Assembly (NCBI GenBank): GCA_028753945.1
Contig: JAPNXP010000017.1
Location: forward strand, 806,001 to 870,000
Direction of reading: 5' to 3'
DNA from: Hexactinellida sp. DTS-2022
Lineage: Eukaryota > Porifera > Hexactinellida
Length of the DNA: 64,000 nucleotides
This document shows, in pieces, positions 36,752 through 48,178 of this stretch (positions are counted from its first letter, which is position 1; every line of letters starts with the position of its first letter). The translations under genes were made by a program, and so were the position numbers. Below the pieces are notes generated by a model. It saw nothing but the letters and a program-made list of their open reading frames with translations, was not told the DNA's origin and made no database searches.

Positions 36752-36919
36752 TCTATATTATTTAAACTCTATTGTTGTTTGTTTGTTTGTTTTTGTATCC
36801 AGCGATAATTTTGTTCTGTGACAACGATCTATTGGTTTTGATGCGGAATTTTGTCATTTTGACGTAATAGGATTGTAAGGGAGTGATCCGTCGCGAAGCG
36901 ACCGAGACCGAAGGGCTCG
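36752..36919 (+). mobile_element. Helitron-like element (family 2), 168 bp deletion derivative
   Basis: The 5' end is TCTATATTATTTAAACTCTA then TTGTTGTTTG, preceded by A. The 3' end is GTCGCGAAGCGACCGAGACC then GAAGGGCTCG at 36919. Both ends are intact, with almost no interior. Confidence 0.7.
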
Positions 36920-37038
36920 TACTATTAAAACACAAACTTGTATATGTGTGTGTGTGTGTCTGTGTGTATGTATATTTGTTTGTATGTTCCGAGTTGATTG
37001 AAGAAACTGGACGGTTTGCAAATGTGATTTTTTGCTAA
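36920..37038 (+). mobile_element. Helitron (family 1) 5' end, abutting the previous element
   Basis: TACTATTAAAACACAAACTT starts at the base after the family-2 CTCG. It continues with a GTGTGT run and TTTGTTTGTATGTTCCGAGT, and breaks off at about 37038. Confidence 0.65.
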
Positions 37039-37228
37039 CGTCCACATGGGCCCCCTAACTACAGATGGACTAGTAAAGACCAGATTTTATTACGTATTAC
37101 TTACGTACAGTTCATACTCCCTAATAGTTTATATCGACTCTATATATTCTCGATTATATTTGCTTGTACTAATATACTTTAACTATAACGTATGTTAGTA
37201 AATTATGTATATTTGATGTTACTTAAGG

Positions 37229-37560
37229 CTAAATTCTTTAATGGTCCATGTTCTCTAATAGTCCACCTGGGTCCTTTTACCCACTGGTGGACTATTAGAG
37301 TTAATTAATAATATATTGTAATGATAACTTAGGAAATTGTCGTAAACAGCATCAAATAACTATTAGAGTGTCACTATGTTTATAACTAGACTCAGATAGC
37401 TGTTGGGTGTTGAACAAGGGGTCACTCGATAGGTTAGGACTATTTTTGAGAAAGGAATGTTGTCACATTCCTGAGACATTATTGCGTTGCTAGGGATAAA
37501 CTATGGGCAAGTGACCCCTTAAACGACAGGGAATTTCATGTGAACAACGAATCTGGTCTT
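37229..37560. repeat. Cluster of small inverted repeats
   Basis: CTCTAATAGTCCACCTGGGT at about 37253 meets its near inverse ending GGTGGACTATTAGAG at about 37300, a 48-bp palindrome. 37417-37516 is a second inverted repeat (GGGGTCACTCG ... CAAGTGACCCC). They are probably small MITEs, class unclear. 37039-37228 holds related GTCCA motifs. Confidence 0.45.
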
Positions 37561-37779
37561 TAAAAGTAGACCAGAGTTGATTTTGGAAAGTTGACGTTCG
37601 GGATTATACCGGCGATTTAGTAGAGAGCCGCAATTTTGAAAGTCCAAGATAACATCGAAAATGTATCCGTTCGTCGTGGGGCCGCGGAAAAAATTGATGC
37701 CGGGGTCATAAAGATTACGTATAAAAATTTGGTGCTTTTGTCCAGCGTTTCCCGAAACCGATGTTAAGCGACCTGACTA

Positions 37780-38074
37780 AATAGGTAACAAGTATGCTTA
37801 TTTCAAATTTCGCATTTATAAATTATTATATGAATACGTGTATTATAGTTGTTGTTTACAAAAAAGGTAACAAATTAATGAAAATTCAAAATCAACCCAG
37901 AAGTTTGCTTTCAACGGGTATTATAGGTAACAAGTTAAAAGTATGGAAATGGGAGTCAGGGATGTTTTAATAACTCTATCTTCAATTGTTTAGTGAGGAG
38001 TAAGGCCGAATAGCGGCAGTTAACTTGAGGTGCGTAGCACCGATCCGTCCTAAAGCGACCGAGACCGAAGGCTC
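37780..38074 (+). mobile_element. Helitron-like element (family 2) 3' part with one 142-bp unit
   Basis: 37780-37935 matches one unit of the array at 28591-29442 with several changes. It is followed by GGTGCGTAGCACC and a degraded terminal hairpin (GTCCTAAAGCGAC) and ends near ...ACCGAAGGCTCA|T. Confidence 0.6.
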
Positions 38075-38184
38075 ATATTTAATAAACTTAGAATACTCGA
38101 ATGGCAGGGGCGTATCGAGCCATTCACCTGGAGGATGCAGTCCTCAATCGGCGCAGACTTTTACAATATTTTATTATAGCTTAA

Positions 38185-38300
38185 CCCTCGTCTGGCTAGG
38201 AATGTAAAATTGAAACTGAAAGTTAATTGAATTTCAATTGAAAGTGAAAGTGAAAGTGGGGTTTTTCTATTTATACCTTTTACCCCAAGCCAGCCGAGGG
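38185..38300. mobile_element. TTAA MITE (piggyBac-like), copy 2
   Basis: The 116 bp between TTAA sites (38181-38184, 38301-38304) are inverted relative to copy 1 at 19818-19927; the ends are CCCTCGTCTGGCTAGG and CAAGCCAGCCGAGGG. Confidence 0.8.
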
Positions 38301-38397
38301 TTAAGAGCCACTATTTTCAGGAAATAGAATACACAGTATTGATTTCTATTGAAACATGGATGCGATCTTTGCATGCATGCTTATATACAGTAGAACC

Positions 38398-38576
38398 TCG
38401 TTAATACGATCACCAACGGAGTACGGACTGTAAAAATTTGTTCGCTTTATCTGGAGTTCATATTAACCTGAGTAATACCCATTGATTGCGATTGTAGGGA
38501 GTGATTCTGTGGGACACTTTGTTCGTTTTATCCGGAAAATCGTATTAACCGTTTTTGTACTTACGAGGTTCAACTG
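38398..38576. mobile_element. pogo/Tigger-like MITE
   Basis: The ends are CAGTAGAACCTCGTTAATAC and the inverse of CAGTTGAACCTCGTAAGTAC, inside TA. Confidence 0.8.
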
Positions 38577-38725
38577 TAATATGGAAATATCCGTTGAATA
38601 CAATATAGGTGTTGGTGTCGATTATATCACTCCGCTTTATAGAGCCACCGGTTAATAGATTTCTACGATTTATCGAGTAATAGTTTCACAGGATTTTAGG
38701 ACGGAATGATATTTTGGCTTAAAAT

Positions 38726-38892
38726 AGAACTCGGTTAGCATGTACCCCCTCGGGAGAGAAAATTTGTGCATATTATCCAAGTGTATGTCCTAACTGACTT
38801 ACATTTTATTGAGATACATATAAATTTACTCAAATGGTTAAAAAATTAGTACCTACTAAGCCGAAGTACGTACTAACCGAGCTATATTAAGT
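38726..38892. mobile_element. pogo/Tigger-like MITE, degraded ends
   Basis: GAACTCGGTTAGCATGTACC at 38728 meets the inverse AGTACGTACTAACCGAGC near 38882. The terminal CAGT bases are lost. Confidence 0.55.
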
Positions 38893-38964
38893 AGTACATA
38901 TCTATCTATGTATATATTAAAAGCGAAATTGTTGTCTGTTTGTCCAGAATTAATTGGAAAGACT
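38893..38964 (+). mobile_element. Helitron-like (family 2) 5' end, interrupted
   Basis: ATATTAAAAGCGAAATTGTT then GTCCAGAATTAATTGGAAAG match the first 80 bp of the element at 27884. Family-1 sequence begins right after GAAAGAC. Confidence 0.6.
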
Positions 38965-39473
38965 TACTATTAAAACACAAGCCTGGGTGGGTGTGTGTAT
39001 ATGTGTATATATATATTTGTTTGTATGTTACGAGTTGATTGAAGAAAGTAGACGGTTTCCAAATGTGACTTTTGGCATATAGGGGTAACGTTTGGCACCC
39101 GCCAACAAGTTTAGGTTTCCACTCAAAATTTCTCACACCTCGACAAATTATGACGTCATTGTCACATTTCGAGAACCCTGAAAATTCACTTAATCGCACA
39201 TAATTCCCGCCCTCTAAGAGACAAAAATCTGAAAATTTAATAGACCATGTAAATTAATGATGCGGACACGTTGGTCACACCAGATTGCGAATATGCTAAC
39301 TCATCGCATGATGACGTAATCATTAAAATTTCACATTGTTAAATTCCACTATTTTAGGCCTATTTACGCTTTCTAATCAATATTGGGAGTATATAAACCA
39401 CACACCAACCGCGAAGCGGTTGGTGTGTGGTTGTGTTCTGCCGCGAAGCGACCTAGCAAGCGAAGCGCGCTAG
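38965..39473 (+). mobile_element. Helitron (family 1), near-complete, non-autonomous
   Basis: The 5' region TTACTATTAAAACACAAGCC is followed by the shared family-1 body without internal insertions. The 3' end, with the perfect large palindrome and terminal hairpin, closes at CTAG 39473. It is the best short representative of the family, about 510 bp. Confidence 0.8.
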
Positions 39474-39898
39474 TATCTATACAAAACGCAATTAACTCTG
39501 TCAATTGAAGTTTAATCAACGTTTAATGCTGATATTCGAAATCAACATGAGATTTCCAGTCCTTATATGGGTCACATGACCATGTTTGGGAGGGAGGGAA
39601 TTCCTTGACAACGCTGGAATGTGACACATTCTATTCTCAAATATTGTTTCTACCCTATAAGTGACCCCTCTTTCCTTCCCGCACAGTAATTTCAGAATAA
39701 CTATGCGTATATATACACTACGAGATTATTTAACAAGTATTCGCGAAGCGGGCTTTTGTCCGACAATTTTTGGCCGCCATCTTGAAAATATTAATATTTC
39801 GTGATGCCTCCATATCTTTTTATAACATTTTTATCTATGTCTGTGCCAATTTTAATGCTTGTATCAAAAATTGAACAATTTTATTGCTTTCTGCCCCA

Positions 39899-40195
39899 CA
39901 GTCAACTCCCGTTATAACGAAGTGCTCGGGACCGTAGTTTCATTTCGTTATAAGCGGAGTTTGTTATAAGCGGAGTTCGATCTTGAAAGAATTCATTACA
40001 AGTTGAATTTCGCTGTAACCGGAGTTCACTATATACGGATTTCGTTATAACCTGAGTTCGTTATAACCTGAGTTCGTTATAACTTATAAGCAGAATTCGT
40101 TATAATCGGAGTAAAATCAATAGCTTAGCGACTATATGGGATTTAAATCATTTCGTTATAAGCGGAATTTCGTTATATCCATTTCGTTATGCATT
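39899..40195. mobile_element. Tigger-like MITE with TTATAACGAA repeats, truncated
   Basis: CAGTCAACTCCCGTTATAAC at 39899 is followed by the inverse orientation of the 26946 element. The far terminal repeat is missing. Confidence 0.65.
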
Positions 40196-40791
40196 TCCTT
40201 TATTCATAGTGGTTTGCCAAATATTTATATTATAATTATTGGAGTTTCTATATACTATATTTCTCCGAATTAGCGCCGGGTCAATAAAAATGACATTGGT
40301 ATGATAATAGTTATACACATTAGTTGATCACTGTAATGTAATTCCATTGCTTTTGGCTACTTCGGTAGGTATACTTTTGGTGGAAACCATTAGAATCGAC
40401 CTAAATATTATATTCTGGATTTTTCACAAAAATTTCAGGATAATTTTGACCCACGAAAACAATAAGCGCCAGGGCGCTTATTACGGTATACTTTTCTTAG
40501 AATTGTTTCACCTCCCAATACATAAGTACATACCCTCCAGGTCTATTATATTCTCTATTTTGAATCAATCTCACATTAAATCTCTTATTGTATACAAAAA
40601 TGCTAATTTCCCTGACAATATGTTAATTCCCTCGGTAAAGTGGTTCCTTGAAATCTGAAATACAATTGGAATCCTTTAGTACCAGACTTCTTTATTTTCT
40701 TGAATAATTACTTATCTCTTACATAAGGAGAAATCTGGGGATAGATAATTAATCTTGACAACAATATTATTATTGTATTTTCTTATTCTAG

Positions 40792-41249
40792 CGGTTCAAG
40801 AAGAACGCGTCAGCAGCCGATACCCCCCAAATGATAAACGTCTTAAAATTACTGGATTGATTAACTCAATGAGTCCATACTGTTCTCCTTATTGTTCTCC
40901 TATTTGTACACCATCCGGCACTCCAGTGGGCACACCGCTTGCCAGCCCCTATAATAGCCCTTATAGTACACCTGTCAGTTCACCCAAACCAACTCGGCAC
41001 TCTATTCTTCACTCAGATGATTTAGTTACTCCCGCTATTGAAACATTGAATCTTAACACAAGCATTACTGTTCCAATGTTAATGGCTGCTGATATGATGT
41101 CTGGAGATTCAGGTGCTGGTGTCCCAATTGATGTTTCTCAGCCTGCATCTTTCGAAGAAGTTTGTGAATCTGCTAAAACCCAACTACTAAATATCATTGA
41201 ATGGGCAAAACGGATTCACCCCTTCATGCAGTTGCCGATGGATGATAGG
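40792..41249 (+). CDS. Nuclear receptor, exon encoding the hinge and start of the ligand-binding domain
   Basis: The acceptor TTCTAG (to 40791) and donor GTGAGT (from 41250) give phase 1 in and phase 0 out. The split codon GCG restores KKE-AVQEER, the NR2 T-box. The hinge then holds ten consecutive [S/T]-P-x-x tetrapeptides (40872-40991: SPYC, SPYC, SPIC, TPSG, TPVG, TPLA, SPYN, SPYS, TPVS, SPKP). From FEEVCESAKTQLLNIIEWAK the ligand-binding domain begins; HNF4 has VCESMKEQLLVLVEWAK and RXR QLFTLVEWAKRIPHF. The signature WAKRIHPFMQLPMDDR has Arg where most receptors have Gln or Lys. The [S/T]P sites are likely phosphorylation targets (inference). Confidence 0.95.
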
Positions 41250-41343
41250 GTGAGTTTTATTTTAAGTTTTTACTATGTATGAACTCAGGCTTGTAAAGTA
41301 AGTTAGACATCACATAAAATATCAACATATCTTTCCTTAAATG

Positions 41344-41833
41344 CAGGGCCGGATTATCCATAGGGCACTAGAGGCACTGTGCCCCAGGCCTACGAAGGTT
41401 TGGGGGCCTACGAAAGTTGGGAGCCTAAATTATATACAGTGGAACTCGGATAAGACGTACCACTTCGGGAAACGAAAATTTGTATGTACTATCCTATGTA
41501 CTATCCTACTGTACGTCTTACTTATGAGAATAAATTTTTGCTTTGAAAGAAATAGTACATATTAACCGAGTGTACGTCTTGTCCGAATTCTACTAACTGG
41601 ATTAACAAACTAAGATTAAAATCAATATTAGATGAAATAATGTTGACGGTTTACTGCTCGGAGATAACCTGACATAATAGCCGATATCTTATAAATTCTT
41701 ATTGTTTCGGTTAACAAATTGGTGTTACCAATAACAAATTTGGGGAATTTGGGACCTACGAAAAATTTGGGGCCTAATTGCTGCCTGGTACCTCAAAGTG
41801 CCTAGGGCCTACCAAGACCTTAATTCGGCCCTG
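41344..41833. mobile_element. hAT MITE with a nested Tigger-like MITE
   Basis: The ends are CAGGGCCGGATTATCC and TTAATTCGGCCCTG. The flanks CTTAAATG and CATAAATG match at 7 of 8 bases. Inside, about 41438-41592, lies a TA-flanked MITE starting CAGTGGAACTCGGATAAGAC and ending in the inverse ACGTCTTGTCCGAATTC. Confidence 0.75.
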
Positions 41834-42633
41834 CATAAATGTATAACAATTAAACTTTTCTTGGATGTTTAACGTGTTTTTATCTAGTCTTTGACAAACA
41901 ATTTTTTGATAAATTATAATAAAATTATAATTTACGATTAAGTTATTTGTTGACCTGGTTGCTTCCAAGCTACAACTTTGAATAGGACTTAAAGTTTTAA
42001 TCGGTTCTACAGTAGTTTGATAATCTAAATGATACTTGTCCAACATAATATATTTACTCAAATGAATAGAGGTACAAACTTATTTAGTTAGTAAAATCGT
42101 GTTACCATTCTGTTAATTTGTTTACTAAATACTTTACTTATAAGCATTTCGACAAATACTCACAGAAAATAGTTAGTATATAGTATATACTCTACCTGGC
42201 CAAATGTATTTGAAATATTGGAATTTTAATGCTTACAGGAAATGCTTCTAGCAGTAGTTTGACGGATGTAGATATTTCACAAATAATGGAATACACTCAG
42301 CCATAGCATTCTAATATACTAAGCAATGGCACTCATGTTTTATTTGGACCATGGATTGGTTAAACGAGTTAGTATTTAGTATTTGATAATATACCTAATT
42401 CATTATGTATAATAAAATTTGTAATTGTCTAATGTCAGGCTACATTGTTGATGCATATTTCTTAGGTTTTTCTGATATCTTGTTCCCCTACTGATATTAA
42501 TTAAATCCCTAATAGTAGTTAGTGAAGATTTGAACTAACACTACATAGTTAATTAATTCATTAAATAAATATACAAGACACAATGATCTAAGTGTAACGT
42601 TAAACAACAAAATAGAGTCTCTCAGTATAGTAC

Positions 42634-42837
42634 AGTGGCGTATCCAGGAGGGGGGGTAACTGGTTTCCAAAATGGATATGTTGTTATTTATAATTTGGTA
42701 CAACTGCACAATATTACACTCCTCCTACTATGTGACAAGAATAGCTGTACATCGATGTTTGAGCGTCTATGATTTTAAAAAAATTCTGGGGGCTTGCCCC
42801 AAAGACCCCCCTCACGATAATCCTGGATACGCCACTG
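42634..42837. mobile_element. hAT-like MITE
   Basis: The ends are CAGTGGCGTATCCAGGA and TCCTGGATACGCCACTG, a perfect 17-bp inverted repeat. The flanks GTATAGTA and TAGAATGA do not match well, so the duplication is not supported. Confidence 0.7.
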
Positions 42838-43431
42838 TAGAATGAGATTAGGAGTGAAACTTGTATTCGCAGTGGAATTGATCAGAGGAACTCTTCACTT
42901 AACAAACATATTATAGGGCAGCAGTTCGGAAATTGGGTCCACGGATGGAAGTAGGGGGTCGGCAAGATCTCTAAATTTGTATTACGGGCAATGGGATGGG
43001 GTCCACATAATGTTTGGTATTTGCTAAATGGATACCATGGTTGAAATGGTTGGGGTTCGCTGTGGTAGTCTGTATTTAGAATAAAATAAGAATTAATTGA
43101 AACTCATTAAATTAGTTTGATTTACAAGAATTGATACAGGCCTGTAGCCATAAAGCGATAGTGGGGGGGGGCTATGAGACTTGTATGAGGGCTGAGTCTC
43201 AAAATATTCCAAATGTTAATCCAAAGTTTAGATATATCATCACAAAGTTAAGAAAAATCTCAGGGGGCACATATTTCGCATGGGGCAGGCGTAATACCTA
43301 ATGGAATCAAACAAACTCGATCTTAAATTAATTCAGAAATATACTAATAACAAAGTTGAAAATATTTGCTCCAAATCCCCCCCCCCCCCCCCCCTAAATT
43401 GAACTTTCAAACTTAATATACGTACGTATAA

Positions 43432-43871
43432 TACAGTAGAAGCGCGTTAGTTATAACACGGTTAATACACTCCCTTCACATCCTTTTCAACACAATCATA
43501 TTGGTTAATACGATTCCTTGTGTAAGCGCGCTTAGGGAACACCAGCGTTTTAGGGCTCCTGTCCCTAAATCCCTAACATTTTATGAACCCCGTCCCCATA
43601 TAGCTAATGTTTTAAAGCCCAAGGGGCCCAAAACGCTGGGTCCCCATCAGGCATGGAGCCAAGCCCAAAGGGCTTAAGCCCATTTTTGAGAGGGCTTAAA
43701 TCCGGACTTAAGTCCTCCTTTAATAAAAGTGCTTAAGTAAGGACTTGGACTTAAGCCCTTTATAGATGACCCCATGTCTGGTCCCCATAACGCGCTTAAA
43801 ACCGGATAAGGCGAACGAACGCATTTTGATGGTCCCCTGGCTGGTTTTCGTACTAGGAGATTCTACTGTAT
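43432..43871. mobile_element. Tigger-like MITE split by a hAT MITE
   Basis: It starts TACAGTAGAAGCGCGTTAGT and ends ACTAGGAGATTCTACTGTA. 43648-43780 is a later hAT insertion. Confidence 0.65.
43648..43780. mobile_element. hAT MITE, 133 bp, perfect 8-bp TSD
   Basis: The ends are CAGGCATGGAGCCAAG and ACCCCATGTCTG. The flanks are GTCCCCAT at 43640-43647 and 43781-43788. The interior consists of GGACTTAAGCCC-type palindromes. Confidence 0.85.
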
Positions 43872-44426
43872 ATTACTTTACCCGGCCAAAAGTATTTGAA
43901 AATCAGAAATTTGTGCCACAAGTGGTTGATGACAGGGATACATATACCTCTTCAAATATCGACATAACATGACCTGAAAACGATAGGTTTTCAAGTTTCT
44001 AACGATAATAATCATACTATGATATTTTAACTAACTCCTATCAATGTAGTGGCATTTGTGTTCCTGTCAATGGGCCACTTGTGACACAAGTGGCACAAAA
44101 AACCGCGTGCTACGCCGATGCAGGCAGAGTATATCCTACCACCCACTTAGAGAATTTATAGAGAGTGGATAAATACACCTTACACTGGCTAAACAGAGAT
44201 CAAAATTTATTAACAAGTAGCACCTACCATGATGCTATAGTATTCTATACGAGGACGTATCAAGCTAAATTCATAGGGATACCATAATGACCAATTTTCT
44301 TGGAGGGAAAGAAATGAGAACTTACCTTGCATTTCCGGGAAATCTTTAACTTCTCCTTTTCTTTTTTGTATGACTCAGGCAGAGTGATAGAGCTGAGAAA
44401 ACATTTCATCTTCCGCGGAGTCGAGA

Positions 44427-44698
44427 CTACTGTGCAATGTCATGTGACAAATTGAGAATAGTAGGAGGGAAATCCTGGTAGATAAACATGTTAAAAATAT
44501 CTTTCAGCTTTAGATTCACACGTGCAATGTTGCGAAATGCATCGCCTCCATTGGGAACCGGTGTGTCTCTTCTCTGCAAATTGCCCGAATAAAGCTTGTC
44601 TGGGTGGTCTGGTTTCTGGTGCATCTTGAAATGCGCGAACCGGTCATCTGATTTGTAGTTACATTACACTTTGGAGCCGAACAACTACGTAGAGGCAT
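44427..44698 (-). pseudogene. Possible THAP-finger fragment
   Basis: On the minus strand the frame from 44698 starts MPLRSCSAPKCNVTTN (a CSAPxC start as in THAP fingers). After a frame change, RFAHFKMHQKPDHPDKLY follows. The expected later C-x2-H pair is not clear. THAP domains sit at the N-terminus of P-type and other transposases. Too little is left to be sure. Confidence 0.3.
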
Positions 44699-44965
44699 AT
44701 TTCACTTAGTAGCTTGCATAACTACAAGAAATCAATACAATTATGACAAACAAGAGTGTAATAATTCGTAAAACAGAATTTAGATGAAGATTCTACTTCG
44801 TTTTTCATTAAACTAATCGTATCGTGACCAAATACAAACATAATGGGTGTACAATAAATAAAATTGATAGAAAAATAACTTGTGGTTATTTAATAAGTTT
44901 CCATTCCACTGAATTCAGGTTCAAAAATATCATTCGACATTTCCCAATTGGCTTGCATAGTCCTG

Positions 44966-46112
44966 CACAGTGGCTTAAAACTGTAGTTGATAGGAAATAG
45001 GCATTTGGGTTGCAGGTACTCAAAAGTGAAGTATTTATTGACATATAGGTTATTGATAGCTGCGAAATGAATGGCATCATCAAAAATGATGTATCCACTC
45101 TTTTAAGTTGTGTTCTGGGCGATTTGTTGTAAATCAATGAAACACAAATTTTTTGGTTTGTTAACAATCTTTTAATACTCACCCATGATTATTGTTCAAA
45201 TATCTTGAACATGGGGAATATTTCGTAAAAGTCCAGTTCCTTGGGATATAAGGATTTGTACACTCATGTAAAGGGGTAGATGGTTACTGAATGTAATTAT
45301 AACGTGTATTAGAACTCATAATACCCTAGATGACTTTTTCTAGCATAGCTGTCAATTGTGCATCACACTAAATAACCTCCGAATTGTGCAAAACTAACAG
45401 CCTTCAATATCAAAAACCCAATATGAGTTCATAGTTCGCTGCTCTGATTGATGAAATTGTCCTTACGTGCTCAGTTGTTCTTAATATACAATAATTTCCA
45501 TACATTTGGATAACCAATAAGATATACTACTGAATAGTAGCGAATAATTAGTTTTAACATTTTCATAGCAACACAAAGAGACAATGGAATTCGCTAAAAT
45601 ATTCAAAGTTGCGCACTGTTTCGGAAGCTAAGATTTCCATAATTAATTCTTACAACATTAATCTAAAACCTGTCAAAATTTCTCGTTGATCTTTGATGTA
45701 CTTTTTTTTGCGCTTACCTGAGATTTTTAATTTTGAAAGTTCGAAGAATTTTGGACATTAGAGCTTTACCCCCTGTTAAATTTATAATGCATCAGTGTTA
45801 CAGTAAATCAGTATAGAAATATATATTTAGCATACTCATTTTGTATATATTTGAATACAAAATAACCACGAGTCCTTATACAATGTATTTCAGAGTGAAA
45901 TGAAATATGTTGTATTTTTATGAATTCTGAAAACCGCAAATGGAACTATACTTTTGATATATTTCAAAAATTATTTATCGGCGTAGTTTGTGTTCAAATC
46001 AATTGAAATTTCAAATGAATGTTAGTATACTATCTAACTTTAATTTAATACCATTTAGAGGCATTTTGATAACCACAAATATTTTCCTATTTCCATGTGT
46101 TAGGCCACTGTG
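44966..46112. mobile_element. CACAGTGG-ended element (Transib-like), intact copy B
   Basis: The element is 1,147 bp with the same ends as copy A and the 5-bp direct repeat TCCTG on both sides (44961-44965, 46113-46117). Near identity with copy A, base for base over most of the length, points to recent spread. No transposase ORF is present. Confidence 0.85.
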
Positions 46113-46473
46113 TCCTGCTATGTGACGTTTGTGGCACTGGTGGCATATATTTTAAGTACGAAATTAACAACTAATTGTAAGAATGTTTAGTAAATTGTCA
46201 ACATGAGTAATCTTCACATGCAGAATTCGAAGCTTCGTTCATGCTTTCTTATTTCGAACGCTTATTTGGTTAACAGAAACAAATATTTAATGAGCTCATT
46301 ATCTAGTTAATTTGGTTAACATTTCAAAAAATCCTAAAATTATTTACCCTGATATACCTAGAATCTCTAAGTCGAAAGCCTAATTTGTGTGTACTTGTAT
46401 ATAAAATTTAGTAGCGTTTGGTATTTAGTTCCAATATGCCTTTGGCGAGGTAGTACCACAACATAGTAGCAAT

Positions 46474-46844
46474 TACCTTATTATAGGAATTTAACGCGCC
46501 ATGAAATTGACGCGAATTGGAGCTGAACATTTTCTAATATATGAAATTAACGCAAATACATTTTAGAAAACTTTTAGGATTATTAATATCCTGATTAAAT
46601 ACTATTTATTGTGCCCAAATAGGCTTCCAATCTACTTGATAGACATGGCATATCCTTTCAACCTAGTTGCACATCTCGAAATATGTAGCTCGGAAGTTTG
46701 TCCATCCATTGTATAATTTTGCTGAATAGCAGGAAATTAAGGTCACGGAAATTAACGCTCCATGAAATTATCGCGTAGGAAATTAACGCGATTTGGAGAA
46801 GTTCGCGTTAATTTAATGGCGCGTTAATTTCCTATAATAAGGTA
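46474..46844. mobile_element. MITE with AATTAACGCG repeats
   Basis: The inverted ends are TACCTTATTATAGGAATTTA and its inverse ...TTTCCTATAATAAGGTA, with GAAATTAACGCG/CGCGTTAATTT inside both arms. TA at the ends suggests a mariner-type target. Confidence 0.7.
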
Positions 46845-48178
46845 GTTGGGTTAACTATTTACCTACTGATATATAATACACTCTTTATATGAGTACACTA
46901 ACCACCGAAACTCTTTATATTTGTACGGTACACATAATCGCTGAATTTTCAATTTCTCTGAGAAACTGTGGTGGGGGGAGCGTGACATTATCTACCCCAC
47001 CCTGGATAGCAGGGGCCTATCTAGATGAATAAGAATCCTAAGATAGTAATCAATAGCGTCGAGTGGAGTAGAGACGTGGTAATTTTCAGAGGTCCTAGCT
47101 TATAGGTTCCGTAGATTTTACCAGTGTTTAACTTAAGCATCTCCATTAAATAATATATATCAGTTTTGGGGTAATCGCGATTTATGTTTATATTTGAGCT
47201 TGTGGTTAATTTAGATAGTTGGTGATATACAAATGATAAGAATAGTAATTAATATGATCATATAATCATGTTTAGTATACAAAAAATTGATCAAACATTT
47301 GTGAATGTTCTTTATTTGCCTGTCATCTGATATGTGATTATTATAATACTTTCCTATCTTACCAAATAATTAATATTCTTCACAGGAAAAATCAATAGCA
47401 GGTATTTGTGTCCACCAACTATCTAAAGTTTCTAAACCAACATACCCAACCTCTTTAATTCAGCTTTTGTGGACCCTTCCATAGACCTTATTACAAATTT
47501 TGAGATTTTGTGCTTCCTCCGTAGACCCCAAGTTGGGAACCACTGATCTAAACTAACCAACAAGCTCAACTATATCCATTAGTCGCGATTACACCAACAA
47601 ACCAGTGTATTCGCGTTTACACAAAAAATGCGTTTGCACTGCAACATATACTCTTCTACACAAGTGATATAATTACTTTAGTTGAAGTACCATGACACAT
47701 TTGACCGAATACTGTTTCGTTTAGTTGAAAATTTTATTCTTTATAGCGACTTTTGTGCCAATCTACCCTAATTTTACAGACTAACCTTAGTTGACTAATT
47801 CATTGAATTATACATATAAATGGTTGATAAACTTGTATCGTTATAAATTATTTTTCCAAACCTTAACTCTTGATCGATAATGGCAGATATTTATATAACA
47901 TAATTTGAATAATGTAATCTACGTAAACGAGTAACTTTATTTGAAGATTCACTGATTATGAAATTAGGAATAATTCCTGAATTATTAATTCCTAGACTAT
48001 TATTCAATGAATTAGTCAACTTAAAGACTAACCAGATTGAGATTAAAATAATATAATTGTGACCTGATCAACCGAAAATTGAATCACTTAACCGAAGGTA
48101 TAGAGTACTAGCTTATATGGCCATTGTTACGTTTCCTGAAAAATTGACCCGATTTTAGCGAAGTTAACAAATTTAAAA

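Larger units (their letters stand above)
36394..40791 (+). other. Intron 2 of the nuclear receptor gene (4.4 kb)
   Basis: It is bounded by GTGGGT at 36394 and TTCTAG at 40791. Nearly half is Helitron sequence. 39474-39898 and 40200-40780 show nothing I recognise, apart from a GGGTCAC...GTGACCCC inverted repeat at about 39572-39666 that resembles 37417-37516. The ORF at 40347-40658 lacks motifs. Confidence 0.75.

Noticed and set aside
40347-40658. 103-aa ORF in intron 2
   Set aside because: No motif, AT-driven composition, no splice context.
43377-43394. Poly-C run as a functional G-quadruplex site
   Set aside because: A homopolymer run alone is weak evidence, and its length is also prone to sequencing error.
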